NCBI RefSeq assembly: GCF_039969785.1
Contig: NZ_JBDVNC010000005.1
Coordinates: forward strand, 1 to 64,000
DNA length: 64,000 nucleotides
Reading direction: 5' to 3'
DNA from: Shimia sp039969785
GTDB lineage: Bacteria; Pseudomonadota; Alphaproteobacteria; Rhodobacterales; Rhodobacteraceae
Numbering within the stretch: the stretch's first letter is position 1; every line of letters starts with the position of its first letter. The translations under genes and the position numbers were made by a program. The notes under the pieces are model-generated. The model saw only the letters and a list, made by a program, of their open reading frames with translations. It was not told the origin of the DNA and searched no databases. Positions 27,240 to 33,700 of the stretch are shown here, piece after piece.

Positions 27240-27961
27240 CAAAATTCTCGGGCAAAACCTACTGGCTTATTGGCGCTAGCGAAGGACTAGGACGGGCCTT
27301 GGCAAAACGTTTAAGCGATGAAGGTGCCCAACTGATCATTTCGGCACGCAATGTAGAAAGACTTGAAAGTCTGCGCAAAGAAATTACCGATGCTCGTGTT
27401 CTCCCTTTGGATGTCACAGATACTGAAGCCGTTCGACAGGCCGCAAGCAAGATCCACCGATTACATGGTGTGATCTATAACGTTGGCACCTACGAACCCT
27501 TGACCACAACAGACTGGGACAGCGACACGGCGCTCACGATGTGTGACGTGAATTTCGCAGGAGCGTTACGGGTCCTTGGCGAAGTTGTTCCCAAATTTAT
27601 CAAAGCAGGCGAAGGGGACATTACTTTGGTCGGATCATTGGCTGGATACCGCGGACTGCCTAACGCAATTGGATATGGCGCGAGTAAAGCCGCACTGCGA
27701 AGCCTTGCCGAAACCATGCGGTTTGATCTAAAGCGAACCGGAGTTGTGGTCCGTTTGGTCAATCCCGGCTTTATTCAGACGAGATTGACGGAAAAAAACA
27801 GCTTTCATATGCCGATGCTCATGACGCCAGAGGCTGCCGCAGAAAAGCTGCTGAAAGCCATGAAGAAGCGATCGTTTCGAACAGATTTCCCTGCACCGTT
27901 TTCATGGGTCATTCGCAGTTTGGTCTATCTGCCCGATTTTTTCCTATACCGGGGTCGTTGA
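27236..27961 (+). CDS. Short-chain dehydrogenase/reductase
   Basis: 241 residues. NAD(P)-binding motif GASEGLGRAL, conserved YNVG in place of NNAG, Ser-Tyr-Lys-type active site in LVGSLAGYRG ... AIGYGASKAALRSL, and NPGFIQTRLT. Part of the RpoE-controlled DUF1365-SDR unit; a lipid-derived carbonyl substrate is plausible (inference). ATG at 27236 overlaps the DUF1365 stop; a longer frame from 27077 runs antiparallel to nothing but lies inside the DUF1365 gene and is rejected. Confidence 0.88.
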   Translation: MTKFSGKTYWLIGASEGLGRALAKRLSDEGAQLIISARNVERLESLRKEITDARVLPLDVTDTEAVRQAASKIHRLHGVIYNVGTYEPLTTTDWDSDTALTMCDVNFAGALRVLGEVVPKFIKAGEGDITLVGSLAGYRGLPNAIGYGASKAALRSLAETMRFDLKRTGVVVRLVNPGFIQTRLTEKNSFHMPMLMTPEAAAEKLLKAMKKRSFRTDFPAPFSWVIRSLVYLPDFFLYRGR

Positions 27962-27979
27962 CGCCTGTGACTTTCTCGG

Positions 27980-28213
27980 TTGAAAGTGTCGCCAGGTCAG
28001 TTCAGCAATAAACTTAGGGCTGCCTTGGTTTTCAAAACACGTGACCGGGACAGCGTTTGGCGCACACTTGAACCTTTTTTATCCGAGACCACCGATATGT
28101 CGGACACCTTTCATTTGGAAAAGGTCTACAAAGAAAACCGACACGCAAACAAAGAGGCCAATGTATTCCACAAAGAAACACACCGGCCAGATTTTTTCTA
28201 CCAACAATATTGA
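27980..28213 (+). CDS. Possible small protein, unrecognised
   Basis: A 77-codon frame starting with TTG 18 bases after the SDR stop and ending in TGA at 28213. Its residues are charged and include DTFHLEKVYKENRH and a C-terminal DFFYQQY; I do not recognise it. It could be a third gene of the RpoE unit or a decayed remnant. No good Shine-Dalgarno sequence is seen. The rest of 27962-28226 shows no other gene. Confidence 0.28.
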   Translation: MKVSPGQFSNKLRAALVFKTRDRDSVWRTLEPFLSETTDMSDTFHLEKVYKENRHANKEANVFHKETHRPDFFYQQY

Positions 28214-28226
28214 AGGCTACTTGCCA

Positions 28227-28742
28227 TTAATGACACGCCGGGCGCGTGCCAGGCAAAAGTACTTTGTCGACAACATGGATCACACCGTTATCGGCTTGAA
28301 TGTCCGCGATGATCACATTGGCTATTTCACCAGTGCCGTCCGCAATTTTGACGCCCTCGGCGTTCGCCGTGATGCAAAGACGTTCGCTCGCCAAGACGGG
28401 TTTGAAGGAGTTTGACCCCGCTGGAATCATGTCTGCTGTCAATTTGCGGTCGTCCACGTGGTACAGCAGAACGTCGGTAAGCTGCGCCTTGTTTTCTGGC
28501 TTAAGCAACGTCTCAACGGTTCCCACAGGCAACGCGGCGAAGGCATCATTTACCGGAGCATAAACCGTAAAAGGTCCGGGCCCGGCAAGCGTTTCTGCCA
28601 GACCCGCAGCGGTAACAGCCGCCACAAGAGTCGAGAACCGATCGTCACTAATGGCGATATCTACGATATTGTTAGCATGAGCAGTTGCTGCCGACACGCT
28701 CAGTGCCGCAGCGAAGAATGCAGTTTTAAAGTTCGGCTTCAT
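28227..28742 (-). CDS. Secreted fasciclin (FAS1) domain protein
   Basis: 171 residues. A signal peptide (FKTAFFAAALSVSAATAHA) is followed by one FAS1 domain with the two conserved segments: PGPFTVYAPVNDAFAALP and, at the end, DNGVIHVVDKVLLP. Mature protein lies in the periplasm or is anchored outside. ATG at 28742 has AAGGAG upstream; a longer frame from 28790 lacks one. An RpoE-type promoter is upstream (28801-28829), so it belongs to the same stress regulon. Role in singlet oxygen response unknown. Confidence 0.87.
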   Translation of the reverse strand: MKPNFKTAFFAAALSVSAATAHANNIVDIAISDDRFSTLVAAVTAAGLAETLAGPGPFTVYAPVNDAFAALPVGTVETLLKPENKAQLTDVLLYHVDDRKLTADMIPAGSNSFKPVLASERLCITANAEGVKIADGTGEIANVIIADIQADNGVIHVVDKVLLPGTRPACH

Positions 28743-28800
28743 GGTGGTTCTCCTTGAAAGTGGACGTCGTAAGCCCGGTCTGATTTTCAATTCGTAAAAG

Positions 28801-28829
28801 GGGTACGCCAGCAGGACGGCAAAGGATCA
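28801..28829 (-). promoter_or_regulatory. RpoE-type promoter of the fasciclin gene
   Basis: Minus strand TGATCC (28829-28824), 17-base spacer, GTACCC (28806-28801). Same spacing as the other three sites here. It gives a leader of about 50 bases with an AAGGAG ribosome site. Confidence 0.68.
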
Positions 28830-28924
28830 ATTCATCACACATTCGTGACTCAACCCATTGAAACAAAAAAGAAACGGCCGATTAATCGACAGTTTCTTGC
28901 GTTTTCTTTAAGCTTTAAGCGACG

Positions 28925-29560
28925 CTAAATTCGAAACATTGGCTGCAACAGCCTTGGAATAAATGCGCTAAATCGCAACCGCGCATCAGTAGCCGCCAAA
29001 CAGATGCAAGCTTCACCGAAATCCGCCACTGGAGTATGCTCCACCTCCTCATCCGCAATTTCTAGGTCGCCAACCCCAAACCGGCCAGTCTCGTCACTAA
29101 AGCTGCCTTGCAAGACCAAAGTCAGCTCCAAACCGTTGTGACTGTGATCAGGCACGGCCTGTCCCGCCGGAATGTATAGCAGGCGAACCGATCCATTGGC
29201 GTCGGCTGACAGGATGTCTTGACGAACTCCCATTCCCAGTTTTTTCCAGCGGGGTTCACGCCCCTTCATCACTTCCAAAACTGGTCCCGGGTAAATTCCG
29301 CGACGCTCATACACAGGCTCCGGCGAGAATGATGCATCGAGCTGCGCAAAGATGTCGCCTTTAAGGTTTGACGAGACCGCGACAGAGTAGCTTTCGTCCA
29401 AAACAGCGCCGCCAACCGCTTGATGAGCTTCAAGTGCGACGCGGCATTTTGAGCAAAGCGAAATATGACTTGCCACAGCGACAGCGAAAGCATGTGGAAG
29501 GTTGCCCGCGGCATAGGCGGCCAACATGGCGTCGGGTATATGATGTGTAACGGAACTCAT
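28925..29560 (-). CDS. chrR: ChrR-type zinc anti-sigma factor with cupin domain
   Basis: 211 residues. N-terminal anti-sigma domain carries the zinc site: His6/His7 and the HISLCSKC block (His32, Cys36, Cys39), matching the ligand spacing of R. sphaeroides ChrR. C-terminal cupin at about 105-195 with HSHNGLELT and a later EHTPVADFGEACICL. It holds RpoE inactive until singlet oxygen triggers its loss. ATG at 29560 overlaps the rpoE stop (ATGA), as in other rpoE-chrR pairs. Confidence 0.93.
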   Translation of the reverse strand: MSSVTHHIPDAMLAAYAAGNLPHAFAVAVASHISLCSKCRVALEAHQAVGGAVLDESYSVAVSSNLKGDIFAQLDASFSPEPVYERRGIYPGPVLEVMKGREPRWKKLGMGVRQDILSADANGSVRLLYIPAGQAVPDHSHNGLELTLVLQGSFSDETGRFGVGDLEIADEEVEHTPVADFGEACICLAATDARLRFSAFIPRLLQPMFRI

Positions 29561-30117
29561 TGTTGGAGATCCTTCAATTCGTGTCTTAATCGTTCCAGAC
29601 CTAGCCGTATCCGCGATTTAATAGTTCCAAGTGGAAGGCCGGTTTGCACGCTTATTTCCCGATGGGTCAACTCTCCCAAATAGGCCTTTTCGATCATCTC
29701 GCGCTGATCAGGTTTGAGGGCAGCCAGTGCTTCTCGCAATTGTCCGGCCTCTTGTTGAACACCAAGGATTTGACTGGCATCAGGTTCTGCTCCGGGCTCT
29801 TCCTTCAACTCTTCCGGCATTGGTCGGTTTTCTTTTCGAATGATGTCTATCTGACGGTTGCGCGCGATTTGATAAATCCAAGCCGATACCTGAGCACGAT
29901 GTGGATCGAACAACGCCGCTTTACGCCAAATTGTCAGCATCACGTCCTGAACGATTTCTTCGGCTTGAGGCGCAGATGTTCCAGATCGCATAATGAAGCC
30001 TTTAAGCCTCGGTGCAAAGTGATCGAAAAGAGCCGCAAACGCAGTTCGATCACGATTGTCTCTTACAGCGATCATCCACTGCGTCGGTTGCGATAATTCA
30101 GTATTGCGTTGAAGCAC
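29557..30117 (-). CDS. rpoE: RpoE-type ECF sigma factor (ChrR-controlled)
   Basis: 186 residues from GTG 30117, which follows AAGGA at good spacing; a longer frame from ATG 30192 adds 25 residues that R. sphaeroides RpoE does not have. Region 2: RTAFAALFDHFAPRLKGF, then QAEEIVQDVMLTIWRKA; AWIYQIARNRQIDIIR. Region 4: DQREMIEKAYLGELTHREI and LPLGTIKSRIRLGLERLR. It directs polymerase to TGATCC-N17-GTA promoters, one of which precedes it (30198-30226), giving autoregulation. Confidence 0.92.
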   Translation of the reverse strand: MLQRNTELSQPTQWMIAVRDNRDRTAFAALFDHFAPRLKGFIMRSGTSAPQAEEIVQDVMLTIWRKAALFDPHRAQVSAWIYQIARNRQIDIIRKENRPMPEELKEEPGAEPDASQILGVQQEAGQLREALAALKPDQREMIEKAYLGELTHREISVQTGLPLGTIKSRIRLGLERLRHELKDLQQ

Positions 30118-30197
30118 AGAATTTCCTTCATGACCAACCGCCAAGGAGGCATGTCGGGAGTGGCGCGGGATATGGAGTTTCTGTGTCAACATAACCT

Positions 30198-30226
30198 GAA
30201 TACGGAGTTCTGTGAAACGTGGATCA
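30198..30226 (-). promoter_or_regulatory. RpoE-type promoter of rpoE-chrR
   Basis: Minus strand TGATCC (30226-30221), 17-base spacer, GTATTC (30203-30198). Transcription would begin at about 30192, giving a leader of roughly 75 bases to the GTG at 30117. Supports autoregulation of the sigma factor and argues against the ATG at 30192 as the real start. Confidence 0.78.
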
Positions 30227-30714
30227 TTTTTCCCGAGTTTTGCCCCTGAAAAAGGCCAAAGGTATGGGGCGCTGATCCAAGAATTTGTAATTCATCGCTT
30301 CGTCAATCCGCTTGACTATTTATACAAAGCCCCATGCCGACTTCGACATTAGTCACATATTTGGGTTAGGCTCTTTGTGACAGTAATTACTGCGTTTGAT
30401 CTAGGTCGCACGCTACAAGATAGCTTTGCCCGTTTCACGCCAGACTTTTCGACAATGCCTAGCCGCTTTGCTGGCCCACGGGCAAGGAGGTGGCATCACC
30501 TCAGATTGCCCAGCAAAACAGGGGACAAACCAAATCCCAAAGCGCAGAACCAAACGGCCTTTGCGCAAAATGGGCGGACTGCAGACCATCTCTGCGGATT
30601 CGAAGTTGGAGAGTATCAACGGTGGGTGCCGACATTGATTAAGCCAAGAACCTCGACCTCTTTCCGCGCCGCCGCAAGGCCGCAGGGAGCCCGTTGAGGT
30701 TATTCATGCACGCC
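30227..30714. other. Non-coding region between rpoE and IS fragments
   Basis: No gene supported. An open frame on plus at 30377-30697 has low-complexity composition and no recognisable motif. The right part (from about 30640) may belong to an unrelated broken element. No tRNA or terminator recognised. Confidence 0.4.
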
Positions 30715-31085
30715 GCAGCGAGTGTAAAACGCGGACGGGATGCTGCTCACGATGCGCGTGGATGAACGCGTACCTCACTTTGCATCCCTGGCGAAGTCCC
30801 TTCTCGCGCATTGCTACGCAATACCCTGCCGGGCAGCGCGACAGTGGCCTCGTTTAGGATGTCGCGCTCCTCTGTGACCCGGGCCAGTTCTTTCTTGAGC
30901 CGTCTGACCCCAGCCTCTTGGTCGGTCTCCCTTTGCGGCTTCGAGAACTTGGCCATCCAAGTGTACAGAGATTTGGTGCTGATCCCGAGCCGTTCGGCCA
31001 CCTCCTTGACTGGGTAACCGCGCTCAGTGACCTGCGCCACAGCGTCGATCTTGAAATCATCTGAATAGCGAATTTGCCCCGGCAT
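30715..31085 (-). mobile_element. IS3-family remnant (orfA and start of orfB)
   Basis: The orfA frame from ATG 31085 is typical: RYSDDFKIDAVAQVTERGYP, VAERLGISTKSLYTWMAKFS, then a leucine-zipper-like RRLKKELARVTEERDIL. After DILNEAT it leaves the family pattern, which points to a frameshift near the normal orfA end. A second frame at about 30715-30770 gives YAFIHAHREQHPVR, the start of orfB. The rest of orfB and both ends are missing. Confidence 0.8.
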
Positions 31086-31144
31086 TTACGTCGTCCTTTG
31101 CTTCCAAAATTACCAAGCAATGCGTCTGCAAGTCTTGGGGAACC

Positions 31145-31480
31145 TCAAACATAGCTTTCCAGTACCTCGCCTTCGTGATCAACAGCGCGCCAAAGGTAAT
31201 GTCGCTCACCGTTGATCTTCACGAGAACCTCATCGAAGTGCCATCGCCAGTTCGAGTAACACCGCATCCGACTGACCCGTTTTCTTCGGATGTCTGCCGC
31301 AAACATTGGGCCAAATCTTTTCCACCAAAACCGGATAGTCTCGTGGCTTACGTCGATGCAGCGTTCATGCAGCAGGTCTTCAACATTCCGAAGGGATAGC
31401 CGAAACCGAACATACATCATCACTGCGAAGCGGATGATTTGCGGGCTGGTTTTGAATTATCGGAAAGGGGAGCGTTTTGT
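31145..31480 (-). pseudogene. IS6-family transposase, 5' part only
   Basis: MTKRSPFR is followed by a stop codon (TAA where a Tyr codon is usual) and then FKTSPQIIRFAVMMYVRFRLSLRNVEDLLHER and WRWHFDEVLVKINGERHYLWRAVDHEGEVLESYV (first catalytic Asp in HFDEV). The gene breaks off at about 31145, where unrelated sequence starts. An element end lies at about 31480-31535. Confidence 0.8.
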
Positions 31481-31705
31481 CATGATCAAACGCTACAAAA
31501 CCACCCTACCCGCCTCAAGCCGGTTTCTTCTGACAAGACCTGCAGAAGATCTTCTACGTTTCGTAGCGAGAGTCGAAATCGGACGTAAAGCATCACCGCT
31601 AGGCGAATGACTTCGGGACTGGTTTTGAAATAGCGAAAAGGGGAGCGTTTTGTCATAAAGTGAAGCTACAAAGCCGCCCTGCCCTTCACATCCGAGTTTC
31701 CTCTG
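31480..31705 (-). mobile_element. IS6 terminal sequence plus a second truncated IS6 copy
   Basis: 31480-31535 is the end of the copy at 31145-31480. From about 31538 the sequence jumps into another copy, at the DLLHERG region ('cagaagatcttctac' on plus), and runs again through the transposase start and the element end to about 31705. Two partial copies thus lie head to tail, a trace of recombination between IS6 elements. Confidence 0.7.
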
Positions 31706-31711
31706 ACACCG

Positions 31712-31801
31712 CCATTCGGCCAGCTGCTTGCAGGGCGCGGTTGTTACAAAAGAGACATCATTGGCAACAAGATCATCAGCGATCTTCTTGTCGATGTTCA
31801 T
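31712..31801 (-). pseudogene. Sulfopyruvate decarboxylase alpha-like, N-terminal 30 codons
   Basis: ATG at 31801 with AAAGGAACA upstream begins MNIDKKIADDLVANDVSFVT, followed by T-A-P-C-K-Q-L-A. This looks like the N-terminus of the thiamine-diphosphate sulfopyruvate decarboxylase alpha subunit (ComD type). It is cut after about 30 residues by the IS6 sequence. The frame runs on into the element but has no meaning there. It shows that a sulfonate-related gene once continued here, directly after uspA. Confidence 0.6.
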
Positions 31802-31827
31802 GGTAGGGTGTTCCTTTGTTAAGGCTA

Positions 31828-32238
31828 TTATGTGTCACGGTGTACGTGCACGGCACAAGGAGCGTGACGCACCACGCGTGCAGCGGTCGACCCGATCAGG
31901 TAGTCTGTGAGACCGGGTTTGTGTGATCCGATCACGATACAGTCGAAATCATGGGTGACTGCGTATTCGATGATTGCCCGGTGGGCCTGCCCACGCGTGA
32001 TCTGCGCGTTGACGTCATCAAGCCCCGCCACCTTTTCCTTAAGGATCTCGCTGGCGCGCTCATAGCCCCGGCGCACGGTGTCTTCACCGATATAGGTGCT
32101 GACCGATCCCATAGGCACTTCGTAAACATGCAAAGCGGTGATCTGACCACCGCGCGCGCGCAATGCCCGTGCGATTTCCAGCGTGTGCTGGGAAATCCCA
32201 TGATCAAGGGCCATGGGAACGAGTATCTTGTCATACAT
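31828..32238 (-). CDS. Universal stress protein (UspA family)
   Basis: 136 residues, one Usp domain: KILVPMALDHGISQHTLEIA at the start and DCIVIGSHKPGLTDYLIGSTAARVVRHAPCAV at the end, with the ATP-binding G-x2-G-x9-G-S/T-like pattern partly kept. UspA genes commonly accompany TRAP transporters, as in the TeaABCD system. ATG at 32238 has AAAAAGGAATT upstream. It is 27 bases downstream of an alcohol dehydrogenase fragment and 26 bases upstream of the decarboxylase fragment. Confidence 0.88.
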   Translation of the reverse strand: MYDKILVPMALDHGISQHTLEIARALRARGGQITALHVYEVPMGSVSTYIGEDTVRRGYERASEILKEKVAGLDDVNAQITRGQAHRAIIEYAVTHDFDCIVIGSHKPGLTDYLIGSTAARVVRHAPCAVHVHRDT

Positions 32239-32265
32239 AGTTGAATTCCTTTTTGGGTTGTTCGG

Positions 32266-32613
32266 TTAAGACCACGGGTCGAGTATGATTTTCGGTGCAG
32301 CGACCGTGCCGTTGTGCAGATCGCGGAATGCCTGCACTCCATCTGACAATGCGCGCTCTTCGATCCAGTCGAGAGGACCTGGGCGGCTTTCAAACAGGGC
32401 ATTTGCCGTGTTTCGACAGTCTTGCGCAGTGAAGGTATGGGCCCCGATGAAGGTGATCTCCTGAAGCGTCATGCGGCGGACATCAAGGCCATCAGCGTCG
32501 TCCCCCAATCCTACATGCGCGATCACCCTGCCCGGCGTGGCGGCTGCTGGCGCCAAGGCGCGCGTCGACGCATAACCAACGGCATCTACGACAATGGTGG
32601 CAAGGTTATTCAC
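32266..32613 (-). pseudogene. Zinc-type alcohol dehydrogenase, C-terminal fragment
   Basis: About 115 residues that match the C-terminal third of medium-chain dehydrogenases: VVDAVGYASTRALAPAAATPGRVIAHVGLG (NAD-binding half, after the usual Rossmann start), then TFIGAHTFTAQDCRNTANAL and a final KIILDP. The N-terminal catalytic domain with its zinc ligands is absent; homology starts at about 32613, 38 bases after the DUF475 stop, so the 5' part was deleted. It lies in line with the TRAP operon. Confidence 0.75.
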
Positions 32614-32650
32614 GAGTTATATCTGGATGGCCCTGTTAGCTTGCTAGGAA

Positions 32651-33697
32651 CTATGCTTCACGCTTGTTGTGAGAAATGGAAGCGTAGAAAGCCAAGGCAA
32701 TCAGTGCCATGCCAATTCCGCCTGTTATCAGCTCGTGCACGTGCACAAGGGATTGCAGGAACATCACGATGGACAGAGCAAAAATCGAATAGAATGCGCC
32801 GTGTTCCAAATAGCAAAACTCTGCCAAAGTCCCGCGTTCGACCAGCATTATCGTCATCGAGCGCACATACATCGCGCCAATGCCCAAACCGATGGCGATG
32901 AGCAGGATATTGGTCGTCAGTGCAAATGCACCGATCACCCCATCAAACGAAAAGCTGGCATCAAGCACTTCGAGATACAAAAACGCCCCCAACCCGCCCT
33001 TGGCACCGATTGCGGCGGTCGAGCCAGCCATGTTGTCCAGATAGGTCCCAAGACCATCAATCATTGTAAACACGAGGAGTCCCATGACGGCCGCGGTCAA
33101 GAACGGCGCTACTTCGTGTCTAGGCAATGACCGTGAGATCAGCAACACTATCACAAGCACCAGCGCAATCTCGAAGCCGCGGATTGACCCCCAAAGGCGC
33201 AACCGTTTCTCGAGCACTTCAATCCAGTCAACCGATTTGTCTTCGTCGATGAAGAACTTCAGAGCAACCATCATGAGGAAAGTTCCGCCGAAGGCCGAGA
33301 TCGGACCATGAGCGTGACCGATAATTCGCGAATACTCGTCTGGATCTGAAAGGGCCAAGTGCATTGCCGCGAACGGGTTGATCCACGCAAAAACGGCAAC
33401 AATGGCAAGCGGGAAGATGATCCTCATCCCGAAAACCGCGATGAGAATCCCCCAAGTTAGGAAGCGTTTCCGCCAGACCGGGGTCATCTCTTCCAGCTTG
33501 TTGGCATTGACGATCGCGTTGTCGAAGGACAGCGCAATTTCAAGCGCGGCCAGCACTGTTCCGACCATGAGGAAAGACAAAACGCCTGCCAAATCGCCCT
33601 TGGTTGCCCAGCCCAGCCAGCCAGTCAGGCCGAGTCCAAGGGCCGTCGTTATCAAAGGCCATTTCAGGTAGGAAAGAGAACTACGTTGTGTGCTCAT
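32651..33697 (-). CDS. DUF475 family membrane protein (TerC-like)
   Basis: 348 residues, about nine membrane segments. Contains the TerC-like signatures ALEIALSFDNAIVNANKLEEM and VLDASFSFDGVIGAFALT, each with conserved Asp in the membrane (SFDNA and SFDGV). Related TerC proteins move metal ions such as Mn2+ or Ca2+. It starts 3 bases after the TRAP permease stop and so belongs to that operon, an unusual partner for a TRAP system. Confidence 0.85.
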   Translation of the reverse strand: MSTQRSSLSYLKWPLITTALGLGLTGWLGWATKGDLAGVLSFLMVGTVLAALEIALSFDNAIVNANKLEEMTPVWRKRFLTWGILIAVFGMRIIFPLAIVAVFAWINPFAAMHLALSDPDEYSRIIGHAHGPISAFGGTFLMMVALKFFIDEDKSVDWIEVLEKRLRLWGSIRGFEIALVLVIVLLISRSLPRHEVAPFLTAAVMGLLVFTMIDGLGTYLDNMAGSTAAIGAKGGLGAFLYLEVLDASFSFDGVIGAFALTTNILLIAIGLGIGAMYVRSMTIMLVERGTLAEFCYLEHGAFYSIFALSIVMFLQSLVHVHELITGGIGMALIALAFYASISHNKREA

Positions 33698-33700
33698 GGT

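Noticed and set aside
30271..30290. TGATCC followed by GTAATT on plus
   Set aside because: The spacer is only 8 bases, far from the 17 of the four accepted RpoE-type sites, and no gene follows.
30377..30697. 106-codon open frame on plus next to the rpoE promoter
   Set aside because: No family pattern, no ribosome site, unusual composition (Arg, Pro, Thr rich) and a position between a promoter and IS debris.
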